Part shown: piece by piece, positions 52,330 through 60,570 of the stretch
Layout: the number at the start of each line of letters is the position of its first letter
How positions within the stretch are numbered: position 1 is the first letter of the stretch
NCBI GenBank assembly: GCA_963739085.1
Contig: CAVTZA010000010.1
Coordinates: forward strand, 124,001-188,000
DNA: 64,000 nt
Direction: 5' to 3'
From: DATFQE01 sp963739085
Lineage (GTDB): Bacteria > Actinomycetota > Thermoleophilia > Gaiellales > Gaiellaceae
The notes under the pieces: model-generated
Told to the model about the DNA's origin: nothing
Databases searched by the model: none
Seen by the model: the letters and a program-made list of their open reading frames with translations, nothing else
Program-made: the position numbers and the translations under genes

Positions 52330-52403
52330 GGGTGGGCCCTCAGGGCGCGACCGCGATGTGCAGTGCCGGCCCCGATGTGCGGCGTGCCGGTCGGCCGTAG
52401 CGT
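52327..52403 (+). promoter_or_regulatory. Island promoter 2 (tandem dyads plus TAGCGT -10)
   Basis: Weaker dyad TAAGGGT-gg-GCCCTCA (52327-52342) and stronger GCAGTGC-cg-GCCCCGA (52360-52375), centres 33 bp apart. Then TGT, 18 nt, GTAGCGTC with TAGCGT at 52398-52403. The spacing from dyad to -10 is identical to promoters 1 and 3. Confidence 0.68.
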
Positions 52404-52442
52404 CGGTCGCAAGCACAAGTTCGACACCGAGGAGGTACTGAC

Positions 52443-52934
52443 ATGCGTGTGCTGCTCGCACTGGCGACGACGGCGCTGGCGCTGCTCGCGCTCGCCGGAA
52501 CTGCCGCGGCAGAGCCGCCCCTTCACGACTCGTTCTCGATCCACGTGACGGACGTCGACACCCAGACCTGCAGCTTCCCGGTCGTCGGCGACTGGGTCTT
52601 CACGAACGACATCACGGAGTTCCTCGACGCGGATGGAAACCTCACGAAGGTCCAGCTCCATCAGTCCAGCGTCGGAACGCTGACCGGTAACGGCGTGACG
52701 CTGCGGCTGAACATCCGCGAGACCATCATGGTCGATTTCGCCGGCGGCATCCCGGTGACCGCCAAGCACGTCGGCCAGCTCGACTACATCGGCGGGTCGA
52801 AGGGGCAACCCGTCTTCCACAGGACCGGCCAGGCTGTCTTCGAGGTCGTGGGTGGATTCGACGGCCCGCTGATCGCACGCCACGGACTGCGCGACGACTT
52901 CGACCCGGTCGAGTTCTGCGCCTCGTTCTCGTGA
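52443..52934 (+). CDS. Small exported protein of unknown function (163 aa)
   Basis: Signal peptide (VLLALATTALALLALAGTAA). Mature part beta-rich with two Cys, one near the start (DTQTCSFPVVGDW) and one at the end (EFCASFS), likely a disulfide. GAGGAGG 8 nt upstream. Single gene behind island promoter 2, followed by a terminator. Confidence 0.75.
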   Translation: MRVLLALATTALALLALAGTAAAEPPLHDSFSIHVTDVDTQTCSFPVVGDWVFTNDITEFLDADGNLTKVQLHQSSVGTLTGNGVTLRLNIRETIMVDFAGGIPVTAKHVGQLDYIGGSKGQPVFHRTGQAVFEVVGGFDGPLIARHGLRDDFDPVEFCASFS

Positions 52935-52992
52935 CCCCAATCGCGTTCTCGACCACGCAGCGGCTGAAGCGCCCGCCTAAGCCATTGCATCC

Positions 52993-53022
52993 GAGGCCGG
53001 CGCCCTCTTGGCCGCCGGCCTC
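52993..53022 (+). terminator. Terminator after the 52443 gene
   Basis: GAGGCCGGCG/CGCCGGCCTC, perfect 10-bp stem with 10-nt loop, 58 nt past the stop. Confidence 0.5.
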
Positions 53023-53065
53023 CGTGCGTCCAGGCCCAGTCGACTGAACCGCCGAGGAAGAAAGA

Positions 53066-53142
53066 TCGGGGCTTGCCCTGACCTGAGTCGGGCCTGACGC
53101 AGTGTCGACCCCGATGTTTCGGGACGCGGAGGCTCCTAGCGT
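53066..53142 (+). promoter_or_regulatory. Island promoter 3 (tandem dyads plus TAGCGT -10)
   Basis: Perfect-type dyad TCGGGGC-tt-GCCCTGA (53066-53081) and a weaker GCAGTGT-cg-ACCCCGA (53099-53114), centres 33 bp apart. TGT follows, then 18 nt and CTAGCGTC (TAGCGT 53137-53142). Likely drives the run of exported-protein genes from 53172 to about 56669. Confidence 0.7.
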
Positions 53143-53171
53143 CATGGCCAGCTCAAAGAAGGGAGTTGGAC

Positions 53172-53882
53172 ATGCGCACGAGCGTTCTCGCGGCAGCCGG
53201 CATCGCCGCTGCCCTCGCCCTCGGGGGCAGCGCCCTCGCCGTCGCGGCCGGGTCCTCGCCCACAGCCACCGACGTCACGGTCTGTGTCAAGGACAACGGG
53301 CAGCTGCGACTGCAGACGCCCTCGAATCCCAGCTGTGACCAGTCCGAGCAGCCGGCCGACTGGACGGTCGGAGGAGAGCTGACGGACGTCGTCTTCGCGG
53401 CTCCCCTCGTCGGTGAAGAGCGCGGGGGTGTCGTCTCTCTAGGCCTCGACCAGAACTTTGTCGAGACAGCCAACAGCGGCAAGATCTTCGCAGGCTTCGA
53501 CGACGCAGGGCTCATCCCGGCGAGAGGCGCCGACGGCGAGCCGCAGGAAATCGCCCGCCTCGCTGTGCCAGCCGGGGCCTACGCGATCTCGGCAAAGCTG
53601 ACCGTCACAGGGCCGCTTCTCGGCGTCACCGACGTGCGCTGTCGGCTCGGGGCGGGTGTGGACTTCGACGAGTCGGGCGTGTCCGTTTCAGGGGCCCTCA
53701 ATACGGAGGACTTCACGAGCGAGCTGGCCATGCCCCTGGAGGTCGTGCACCGCTTTGCCGAGCCGGGGTTCGCGGTACTCGCCTGTTCCGGGGGGACCGA
53801 CGCTCTCTCCACGGCGCACTTCGAGTTTCTGAAGATCGTCGCGATCCGCGCGTCCAGCCTCTCGAACCAGTTCCTCGGATGA
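53172..53882 (+). CDS. Exported protein with CVKxxGQLRL module (236 aa)
   Basis: Signal peptide (TSVLAAAGIAAALALGGSAL). Residues ~35-65 contain VTVCVKDNGQLRLQTP...SCDQSEQPADW, the same two-Cys module as in the collagen-like protein at 24496. The rest is a beta-rich domain (AYAISAKLTVTGPLLGVTDV) with a C-terminal Cys. ATG at 53172 with AAGGGAG upstream. Confidence 0.75.
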   Translation: MRTSVLAAAGIAAALALGGSALAVAAGSSPTATDVTVCVKDNGQLRLQTPSNPSCDQSEQPADWTVGGELTDVVFAAPLVGEERGGVVSLGLDQNFVETANSGKIFAGFDDAGLIPARGADGEPQEIARLAVPAGAYAISAKLTVTGPLLGVTDVRCRLGAGVDFDESGVSVSGALNTEDFTSELAMPLEVVHRFAEPGFAVLACSGGTDALSTAHFEFLKIVAIRASSLSNQFLG

Positions 53883-53916
53883 CGAACCACACCAACCCGA
53901 CCGGGAGGAGAACCCG

Positions 53917-54636
53917 ATGAAGAACAAGCCCCTCATGCGTCGAACGCTCGCCGGCGCGGCCCTCGTCGCGACGGCTGGCGTCGTACTTGCCGGGGTGTTC
54001 GCCGTGATCGTTCCGTCGGCCGCAGGCGAAGGCGGCGGGTCCGGTTGCCAGTTTCCCGATGAGATCCAGCCGGAGCAGGCGCTCGAGCTGACCTCGACGA
54101 CGTCCGGCGGCGTCGCAGCAGTCGTGCTCACCGACGGCCTGCTCGGCCGGTGCTTCTCGGGAGGCAACGACATCGGCTATCGGCAGGTTCCTTTCGAGAT
54201 CGAGCTCGTGAAGCGGAGCGGAGGCCCGGATGGTGTGCAGACCGTCGATTCCGGCCTCTCCCAGCTGCGCTGCCTCGACGAGAACGAGCTCTGCTTCTCC
54301 GTTGCGGACGAAATTCCGCCGATCGCGCACCCGACCACGAACTGCCCGCACCTGCTCGACTTTCCGGCCTCGCGACCGGAGGACACGGTCGCCGTCACGA
54401 CGTTCACGCTCGACGACTCGCTCGTCGCGACGATCCAGGCCATGAAGACCGTCCACTCATGCAGCGGCGGCAACGCAAACGTGTACATCCTCCACGAGGT
54501 CATCCAGGAGCGGCGCAAGCGGCGCGACGGAGAGTCCCTCTTCGTGCTCGGCAGCGCCGTCGAGGGGTTTGTCTGCTTCCTCGACGACTCCAACTCGATG
54601 GTCAGCTCCTGCAAGCAGTTCAACCCGGAGCTCTGA
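53917..54636 (+). CDS. Cys-rich exported protein of unknown function (239 aa)
   Basis: Signal or anchor segment (LAGAALVATAGVVLAGVFAV). Eight Cys in the mature part (GCQFPDE, GRCFSGG, LRCLDENELCFS, NCPHLL, HSCSGG, GFVCFLDD, SCKQF) suggest several disulfides. GGGAGGAG before the ATG. 34 nt after the previous gene, so likely same operon. No domain recognised. Confidence 0.72.
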   Translation: MKNKPLMRRTLAGAALVATAGVVLAGVFAVIVPSAAGEGGGSGCQFPDEIQPEQALELTSTTSGGVAAVVLTDGLLGRCFSGGNDIGYRQVPFEIELVKRSGGPDGVQTVDSGLSQLRCLDENELCFSVADEIPPIAHPTTNCPHLLDFPASRPEDTVAVTTFTLDDSLVATIQAMKTVHSCSGGNANVYILHEVIQERRKRRDGESLFVLGSAVEGFVCFLDDSNSMVSSCKQFNPEL

Positions 54637-54639
54637 CCG

Positions 54640-55467
54640 ATGACGAGCTCCCGCTTCATATTCGTCGCACTGCTCATCGCGGCAGCACTGTTCGCGGCGC
54701 CTGTCGCATCCGCGAGCGAGGGAACGAGCTACTACGTCTCGCTCGGTGACTCGCTCGCCGTCGGCGTTCAGCCGACCGGCCCGCCGCCGCTCAACGAGAC
54801 CGACCAGGGCTATACCGACCAGCTCTACTCCGCGCTCAAGGCCGACGATCCGAAGCTGAAGCACGTCAGGCTGGGTTGCAGCGGGGAGAGCACCACCTCG
54901 ATGGTGGAGGGCAGCCAGCTTCCGTCGCTTGCGGCTAGTTGCGGCCCGCCCTCCTTCTACCTGCATCGCTACCCGCACAAGACGCAGCTGGCAGAGGCGG
55001 TCGCGTTCCTGCGCGCCCACCGGGAGTTCGTCCGCCTGGTGACGATCGACATCGGCGCGAACGACGTTCTCGGTCCGGGCGGTGCGGGCGAGGTCACGGA
55101 GAACCTGCCCACGATCCTCGCGGAGCTCCGTGGGGCGGCCGGCCCCGACATACCGATCGTCGGGATGAACTACTACGGCGCGTTCCTGCCCGTCGCGTGG
55201 GCCGAAGGCGGCCTGCCGGCGGTTCAGGCCAACCTGGCCGAGCTCATCGGCCTCAACGACTTCCTGGAGGGCTTCTATACAGCCGCCGGAGATCCGGTCG
55301 CCGACGTGGAGACTGCGTTCTCGTCCACGGACCTGACACTCGTCGGGGGTGTCCCGCGCAACGTTGTCCTCGTCTGTCAATGGACATGGATGTGCACTGC
55401 CGGCGACGTCCACGCAAACACGGCCGGCTACGGCGTAATCGCCCAGGCGTTCCTGGACGTGCTCTGA
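54640..55467 (+). CDS. Exported GDSL/SGNH hydrolase (275 aa)
   Basis: Signal peptide (SRFIFVALLIAAALFAAPVA). Block I YYVSLGDSLAVGVQP (Ser nucleophile), LGCSGESTTSM, block III TIDIGANDVLGPGG (GxND), and block V DVHANTAGYGVIAQAF (Asp-x-x-His). Secreted lipase/esterase acting on unknown acyl esters. Starts 3 nt after the preceding stop. Confidence 0.87.
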   Translation: MTSSRFIFVALLIAAALFAAPVASASEGTSYYVSLGDSLAVGVQPTGPPPLNETDQGYTDQLYSALKADDPKLKHVRLGCSGESTTSMVEGSQLPSLAASCGPPSFYLHRYPHKTQLAEAVAFLRAHREFVRLVTIDIGANDVLGPGGAGEVTENLPTILAELRGAAGPDIPIVGMNYYGAFLPVAWAEGGLPAVQANLAELIGLNDFLEGFYTAAGDPVADVETAFSSTDLTLVGGVPRNVVLVCQWTWMCTAGDVHANTAGYGVIAQAFLDVL

Positions 55468-55488
55468 CAAACCAAAAGGAGAGATGAA

Positions 55489-55982
55489 ATGCGCAACCGG
55501 ACCACCACACTCCGAGCGGCGATCGCGGCCGCCGTTGTCGCCGGCGCGGTGGCAGCACTCTGGCTGGCGCCGCTTGGCAACGCCATCGACGAGGTCAACG
55601 ACAGGCCGGCGCCGCTCGGGATCGTCGGCATGAACGGCGGGGAGACGCTGCACCTGTCGGTCGCCTACGTGAAGGGCTTCGACCCGCAGCCCGATCCGCC
55701 CGGCTGCCAACTGGCGGTCGGCTTCGCAGACGAGGACGGCGTGACCGTCGGGAACCCGAACATCGTCGAGCTGAGGCCGGGCGCCGTCGCAGTCGTTCGA
55801 TCACGTCGCGATCGGCGACCCGAGCATCCGCCAGTACGTGCGCCCGATCGTCAGCGACGTGATCCCGCCGGAGCGAGTGCCCGGCAGTCGTGACCGCGGA
55901 GCTGCTCGACCGCGAGGGGGTCAACGCGATCATCGTCTACGACAGCCAGCCGGTCGTGCCGAGCGTCTTTCTCGCCAAGTAG
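55489..55982 (+). CDS. Small exported protein, two frameshifts (about 163 aa restored)
   Basis: Signal peptide (LRAAIAAAVVAGAVAALWLA), then LGIVGMNGGETLHLSVAYVK, DPQPDPPGCQLAVGF. The frame breaks near 55795 (extra G; the next frame reads FDHVAIGDPSIRQYVRPIVS) and near 55881 (extra base; the next frame reads VTAELLDREGVNAIIVYDSQ and ends VFLAK at 55982). Without correction it ends at 55893. AAGGAGAG upstream. Function unknown. Confidence 0.65.
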
Positions 55983-56012
55983 TCGGTTCGGTCCGAAAGA
56001 AGGGAGATGGGC

Positions 56013-56669
56013 ATGCGCCCTACCGTTGTCATCCTCCTGGCGGCCACCTTGTCGGCCGGTTTGGTCGCCGCGATCGTCTCGGCCGAGTCGGCAAAGAGCG
56101 CCCAGGGCTCGCAGCCGGTCAGCGAGCAGAACCTCGATTCGACCGGTCTCATCCGCGTGCACGAACAGGGAGTTGCCCGCGTCAGGGCGCTGCAGGACGG
56201 TCCCTGGAACGTCGGTGTAACGGGGACGCCAACCGTGAAAGTCGACGCTTCCGAGCCCGTCGCGGTTCGACCGGTCAAGGACATCCAGCCGTTCGCTCGC
56301 ATGTTCTCGATGTCCGCGGCGGTGGGTGAACAGCTGGCGTTCGCCGACCCGTTCCAGGTTCCCGTGGGAAAGCGGCTTGTCATCCAGCACGTCACATACT
56401 TCGCGAGCGTGGACGACGACGACCTCGTCGGTTCGTTCGAGCTTCTCCTCGACGTCATGCCGGGCGAGCCCGTCACCTTCTTTACCTTCCGGCCTGGCGA
56501 ACGCATCGACCCTGGGAGTCAGATCGTCAGCTACGTCGGCGGCGAGAACGTCCAGAACCTCTACGTGCGAGGCGGAGGCTTCATGAGCGCACGGTTCTCC
56601 CGGCAGCAGCTCTCGACGCCGGCCAGTGGAAGCCTCTCGATCTCGGGCTACCTGGAGGAGAGCTCCTGA
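56013..56669 (+). CDS. Exported protein of unknown function (218 aa)
   Basis: Signal peptide (RPTVVILLAATLSAGLVAAI). The mature part is a predicted beta-sandwich (VGKRLVIQHVTYFASVDDDD, VQNLYVRGGGFMSARFSRQQ, ending SISGYLEESS). ATG at 56013 chosen over 56007 because AGGGAG ends directly at 56006. Confidence 0.72.
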   Translation: MRPTVVILLAATLSAGLVAAIVSAESAKSAQGSQPVSEQNLDSTGLIRVHEQGVARVRALQDGPWNVGVTGTPTVKVDASEPVAVRPVKDIQPFARMFSMSAAVGEQLAFADPFQVPVGKRLVIQHVTYFASVDDDDLVGSFELLLDVMPGEPVTFFTFRPGERIDPGSQIVSYVGGENVQNLYVRGGGFMSARFSRQQLSTPASGSLSISGYLEESS

Positions 56670-56727
56670 CCGCCAACGCTAGTGCCCCCCACGGCGCATG
56701 CCGGTCGGGATACGTGACAATCGTGGC

Positions 56728-58153
56728 ATGCGTTGGCGCCTAGCCATCCGCGCGGTATTCGCGCTGGGTTTGCTGGGCGCCGGCGCCGCGGGCTGCTCCG
56801 GCTCCGGGTCGGACAAGGCCGGCGGCGATAAGCGGAACTCGCCGGTCCTCCTGGTGTTCGCGGCCCACGACCCCTTGTACGCGCAGCGCGAGTTCGCTGC
56901 CGCGGTGGAGCGGCTGTCGGGGGGTTCGCTCGCAGTTCAGATCCGAGAACGGTGGCGCCTGGACGACGTCGATTACGAGCGCAAGCTCGCCCAGGACGTG
57001 CGGGCTGGTCAGGCCGACCTAGGCGTGGTCGGCGCCCGGGTCTGGGACCGCATGGGGGTCACCGCCTTTCAGGGCCTGCTCGCGCCGCTTCTGATCGACG
57101 ATCTCGAGCTGCAACGAGAAGTCGTACGCGGAACGCCGGCGACGCAGCTCGTCCAGAGCCTCGACGAGGCGGGCGTGGTGGGAATCGCGCTGCTTCCGGG
57201 AAGCCTCCGACGACCGCTCGGCATCACGCGCGCGCTCGTGAAGCCCGAGGATTACGAAGGCGCGAGGATCGGGATGCGCCCGGGCGATGTCGCGGACACC
57301 TCGTTCCGCACACTCGGAGCCAGCAGCGTGCCCTGGTGGACCGGCCCGCTTGCGCGCATCGACGGGCTCGAACTCGACCTCGTGTCGATCGCGGACAACT
57401 TCTACGACAGGCCGGGACGGACGTTGACCGCGAACGTGGTCCTGTGGCCTCAGCTGCAGACCGTGTTCATGAACCGTGACGCGTTCGAGGCTCTCACGCC
57501 CGCGCAACGAGCGATTCTCCGTCGCGCCGGCCGGGAAGCGGTGAACGCTGTCCTCGCGGACGTCGAAGAACGAGGAGAAGGCAGCGCTCGCCGCCGTCTG
57601 CGAGCGCCACCGATTGGCGCTCGCCAATGCGTCCTCCGGCGACCTCATGGCCCTGCGCAGTGCGCTCGACCCCGTGTACGCCCGACTCGAGCGCGACAAC
57701 GAGGCGAGGCGGTTGATCCGTGAGATTCGTGGCCTCCGCGGGCAACGCCGTCTGGGAGCCCCCGCACTTCAGTGCCCCGCCGGGCGGCGGCAAGCCGAAC
57801 AAGGGGCCTCCACGCTCGAAGGTCGCTGGCGGTACGCACCGACGCGCCAAGAGCTGCTCGACGTCGGCATGTCACCGGCGGACGCGGAGATGCTGGGCGT
57901 GCCGGTCGTCTTCTCGTTCGCCAACGGGCGCTTCACAATCGCTGCCGGCGGAACGGTCGGCGCAACGGGCCGGTACACGGAGCGAGGCGATGTCGTGAAC
58001 ATCATTTTCGAAAGCGGACCGCCGCTGGCTCCGCCCAACCACGTCTTCCAGCTCCATTGGAGCGCCTATCGCGACCGGCTTACGTTCTCTGCTCTCGCAG
58101 GCCGCGGGCCGCTGCTCTACTTCATGGCCAGTCGCTTCACCCGCATCCGCTAG
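56728..58153 (+). CDS. DctP-like solute-binding lipoprotein, paralogue 2, frameshifted
   Basis: Lipobox GLLGAGAAGC then SGSGSDKAGG. DctP-like core with VRAGQADLGVVGARVWDRMG, FQGLLAPLLIDDLELQREVV, TLTANVVLWPQLQTVFMNR. Frame breaks near 57569 (one extra base); the next frame continues EEKAALAAVCERHRLALANA and the C-terminal domain TLEGRWRYAPTRQELLDVGM ... HWSAYRDRLTFSALAGRG. Restored length about 474 aa. GACAAT ends 6 nt before the ATG, a probable leaderless -10, as in paralogue 3. Confidence 0.78.
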
Positions 58154-58184
58154 CGCGGATCTCGGCTGAGAACGCGGGACAGGA

Positions 58185-58261
58185 TCAGGGCGCGCCCCGA
58201 GTGCTGCGCTGAGACGTGCCGGGTGACCCCCGATGTAGCGGCGAGCTCCGACGCCGACGAT
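58185..58261 (+). promoter_or_regulatory. Island promoter 4 (tandem dyads)
   Basis: Dyad TCAGGGC-gc-GCCCCGA (58185-58200) and GCCGGGT-ga-CCCCCGA (58218-58233), centres 33 bp apart, followed by TGT. At the conserved distance lies GACGAT (58256-58261), a weaker -10. Precedes the 58293 gene. Confidence 0.6.
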
Positions 58262-58292
58262 GGAAGCTTCAATTCGACTGAAGGAGCTCGAA

Positions 58293-58784
58293 ATGAGAAC
58301 GACCTTTTTCCTCTTCCTCGTCGGACTCGCGCTGTCCGCGGCCGCGGCGTTCGCCCAGGCCTCGGCTGCGTTCGACCAGGTGAACGAGTGCCCCGCCGCC
58401 ATCGGCGATCCGAACCTCGCCGAGCCCTGGGTGCGGGTAGCGGTCGAAGACGCGAACGGCCGGCTCGCCGACCGCAACGGCGACGGTGTCGCGTGCACGG
58501 CCGCACTCCGGACCGGCGGCCGTGTCGTGGGCGTCGCCTGGACCGACAACTCGGTCGGGGACCCGCACATCATCCCGCCCGGCCCCTGCACCGATCCGTT
58601 CCGCGAGGTCGCGATCGGAGACCCGAACGTCATCGGCGATCCGCACCTGATCGGCGATCCGAGCATCCGCCGGCTCGATGCCAACGGCGACGGGCTCCTC
58701 TGCGCGTCCGCTCAGTCGGAGGCGCGAGCGCTGATCCTGATCCTGCTCGACAACCCGAACGCGATCGGCAACCCGCGCATCTAG
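58293..58784 (+). CDS. Exported protein with DxNGDGxxC repeats (163 aa)
   Basis: Signal peptide (TTFFLFLVGLALSAAAAFAQ). Two DxNGDGxxC motifs (DRNGDGVAC, DANGDGLLC), reminiscent of Excalibur/EF-hand-like calcium loops, and short repeats IGDPN/IGDPH/IGDPS between them. AAGGAG before the ATG. Possibly calcium-stabilised; function unknown. Confidence 0.72.
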   Translation: MRTTFFLFLVGLALSAAAAFAQASAAFDQVNECPAAIGDPNLAEPWVRVAVEDANGRLADRNGDGVACTAALRTGGRVVGVAWTDNSVGDPHIIPPGPCTDPFREVAIGDPNVIGDPHLIGDPSIRRLDANGDGLLCASAQSEARALILILLDNPNAIGNPRI

Positions 58785-58890
58785 CCCGGCAGCCGCGCAA
58801 CTCGCGGCCGCCTCAACGACGTCCGCGCAGGGCGACGGGGTCTTCAGCCTCGGGTCCTGCGCGTTCGTCGTACACCCACCTCCGTGCGAA

Positions 58891-59036
58891 TCGGGGCCCA
58901 GCCTGATCGTGCGCTCGCTCACGCCACCGGCTCCTCGCGTACCGCTGCCGCGTCGCCGCTAGGGGCTGGCCCTGATCGGAGGCTTCGAGGTCCAGGTCCA
59001 GCCCTGACGCGTCGGCATGCGCGACACGCCTACCGT
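58891..59036 (+). promoter_or_regulatory. Island promoter 5 (three dyads plus TACCGT -10)
   Basis: Dyads TCGGGGC-cc-AGCCTGA (58891-58906), TAGGGGC-tg-GCCCTGA (58960-58975) and a weaker CCAGGTC-ca-GCCCTGA (58992-59007). The last two centres are 32 bp apart. TACCGT (59031-59036) is a TANNNT -10 that puts the nearest dyad centre about 43 bp upstream of the start. The rest of the 278-nt gap after 58784 holds nothing else visible. Confidence 0.65.
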
Positions 59037-59062
59037 CGTCGAAAGACGAACGGGAGGCCGAC

Positions 59063-60527
59063 ATGAGACGGACGACTCGTATGGCCGCTACGGCGCTCTA
59101 CGCGGCGCTCGGCTGGGTGGGGGTGAGCCTGGCCGCGCAGCCGGCGCTCGCCGAGACGCTGTGCGTGGGCGGTGCCAAGGCCGGTTGTTTCTCGACGATT
59201 CAGGCCGGGGTCGACGCGGCACAGGACGGTGACACGATCTACGTCCGTTCGGGTACGTACGCCGGCGGAATCACGATCGACAAGGATCTCGCCCTCGTCG
59301 GCGCGTCGGCCGGCGCCACGACCATCGAGGGCGGCGGACCGGTGATCACGATCGGGTTCGGTGCCGTGAAGCCGACGGTTTCGATCAGCGGCGTCACGAT
59401 CACGGGCGGTCTCAACGACTCTCCCGGGTTCGCAGCCGGAGGCGGCGTGAAGATCGACTCCGCACCCGACAACTCGACCGGACCGGCCGTGATGATCAGC
59501 GACAGCGTCATCGCGGGGAACGTGGCCGAGCCGAAGTCGACCTTCTCCTCGCCGGCGCCGTGCGGCTCCGTCCCCGTCGACGAGTGCGCATTCGCGGCGG
59601 GCGGTGGGATCGACAACGCCGGAAGCCTGACCGTCACGCGCACGCGGATCAGCGGCAACAGGGCCGGCGGCGGGCTGACGATGTACGGCTTCGGGGGCGG
59701 CATCGCCAATCATCCGCAGGGAACGCTCACGTTGAGACGGAGCGTCGTGAGTGGCAACCGGGCAGTTGTGACCGTCCCGAACGGACGTTTTACGGACGGG
59801 GGCGGGATCGCCGACAACGGCGTGCTGAGAGTCGAGGACAGCGTCGTCAGCGGCAACACTTCCGAGGTCACGAGCTCGGTGGCAAGCACCTTCCCGTTCG
59901 ATGTTCAGCAGATCGCGAACGCCGGTGGGATCTACATCACCGGGTCGGCAACGATCACCGGCAGCTCGATCAGCGGCAACAAGGTCGATTCGAGCAACGC
60001 CGTGGGCGATGCGCAGGCGGCGGCCGGGGGCATCGACCAAGACGGCTCGCTCCTCCTTCGCCACAGCAGACTCGACGACAACCAGGTGCGCGCCGGCGTC
60101 CCGCCCGCCTCGAGCAGCAGCGCGATTGCGACCAACGGCGGAATCGAGGGCCAGGGTGACACGGCCGTCCACGACAGCCTGATCAGAGGCAACAGCATCA
60201 CCGCCCTCAGCCCTGCAGGAACGGTCATCGCCGGCGGAGGAGGCCTCGGGAACATCGGCCTGACGACGATGCAGCGCACGCTGGTGATCGGCAATCGCGT
60301 AACAGGGAACGGCAGCGGTGGAAACGTGGTCGGCGGAGGAATCTTCAACATCAGCCTCGGCGGCCCCGCGCAACTCACGCTGCTCGATAGCGTCGTGACC
60401 GCCAACACAGCTGAACGCCAACCCGGCGATCACACCGCTGGGCGGCGGGATCTTCAACGACGCCGCCTTGACGCTGACCCGCACGATCGTGGCCGGGAAC
60501 CACCCCGATCAGTGCTTCGGCTGCTGA
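59063..60527 (+). CDS. Exported right-handed beta-helix (pectate-lyase-like) protein, frameshifted near C-terminus
   Basis: Signal peptide ending in AAQPALA, then ETLCVGGAKAGCFSTIQAGV DAAQDGDTIYV, the usual start of parallel beta-helix proteins. About ten coils follow with SGNxAGGGxxNxG-type turns (VSGNRAVVTV, GGGIADNGVLRVEDSVVSGN). Frame breaks near 60405 (one extra base); the next frame gives LGGGIFNDAALTLTRTIVAG and the family ending NHPDQCFGC at 60527. Restored length 487 aa. Possibly a polysaccharide lyase or a surface protein without catalysis. GGGAGG before the ATG. A CCGATCAG/CTGATCGG hairpin (60505-60531) covers the stop. Confidence 0.8.
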
Positions 60528-60570
60528 TCGGCGTGTGGAATCCGTGGCCTGATCACGAGACAATCGCTAC

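Noticed and set aside
60505..60531. CCGATCAG/CTGATCGG inverted repeat as another island dyad
   Set aside because: It lacks the TCRGGGC/GCCCYGA halves and 2-nt centre, and lies over the restored stop of the beta-helix gene; more likely a terminator-type hairpin.
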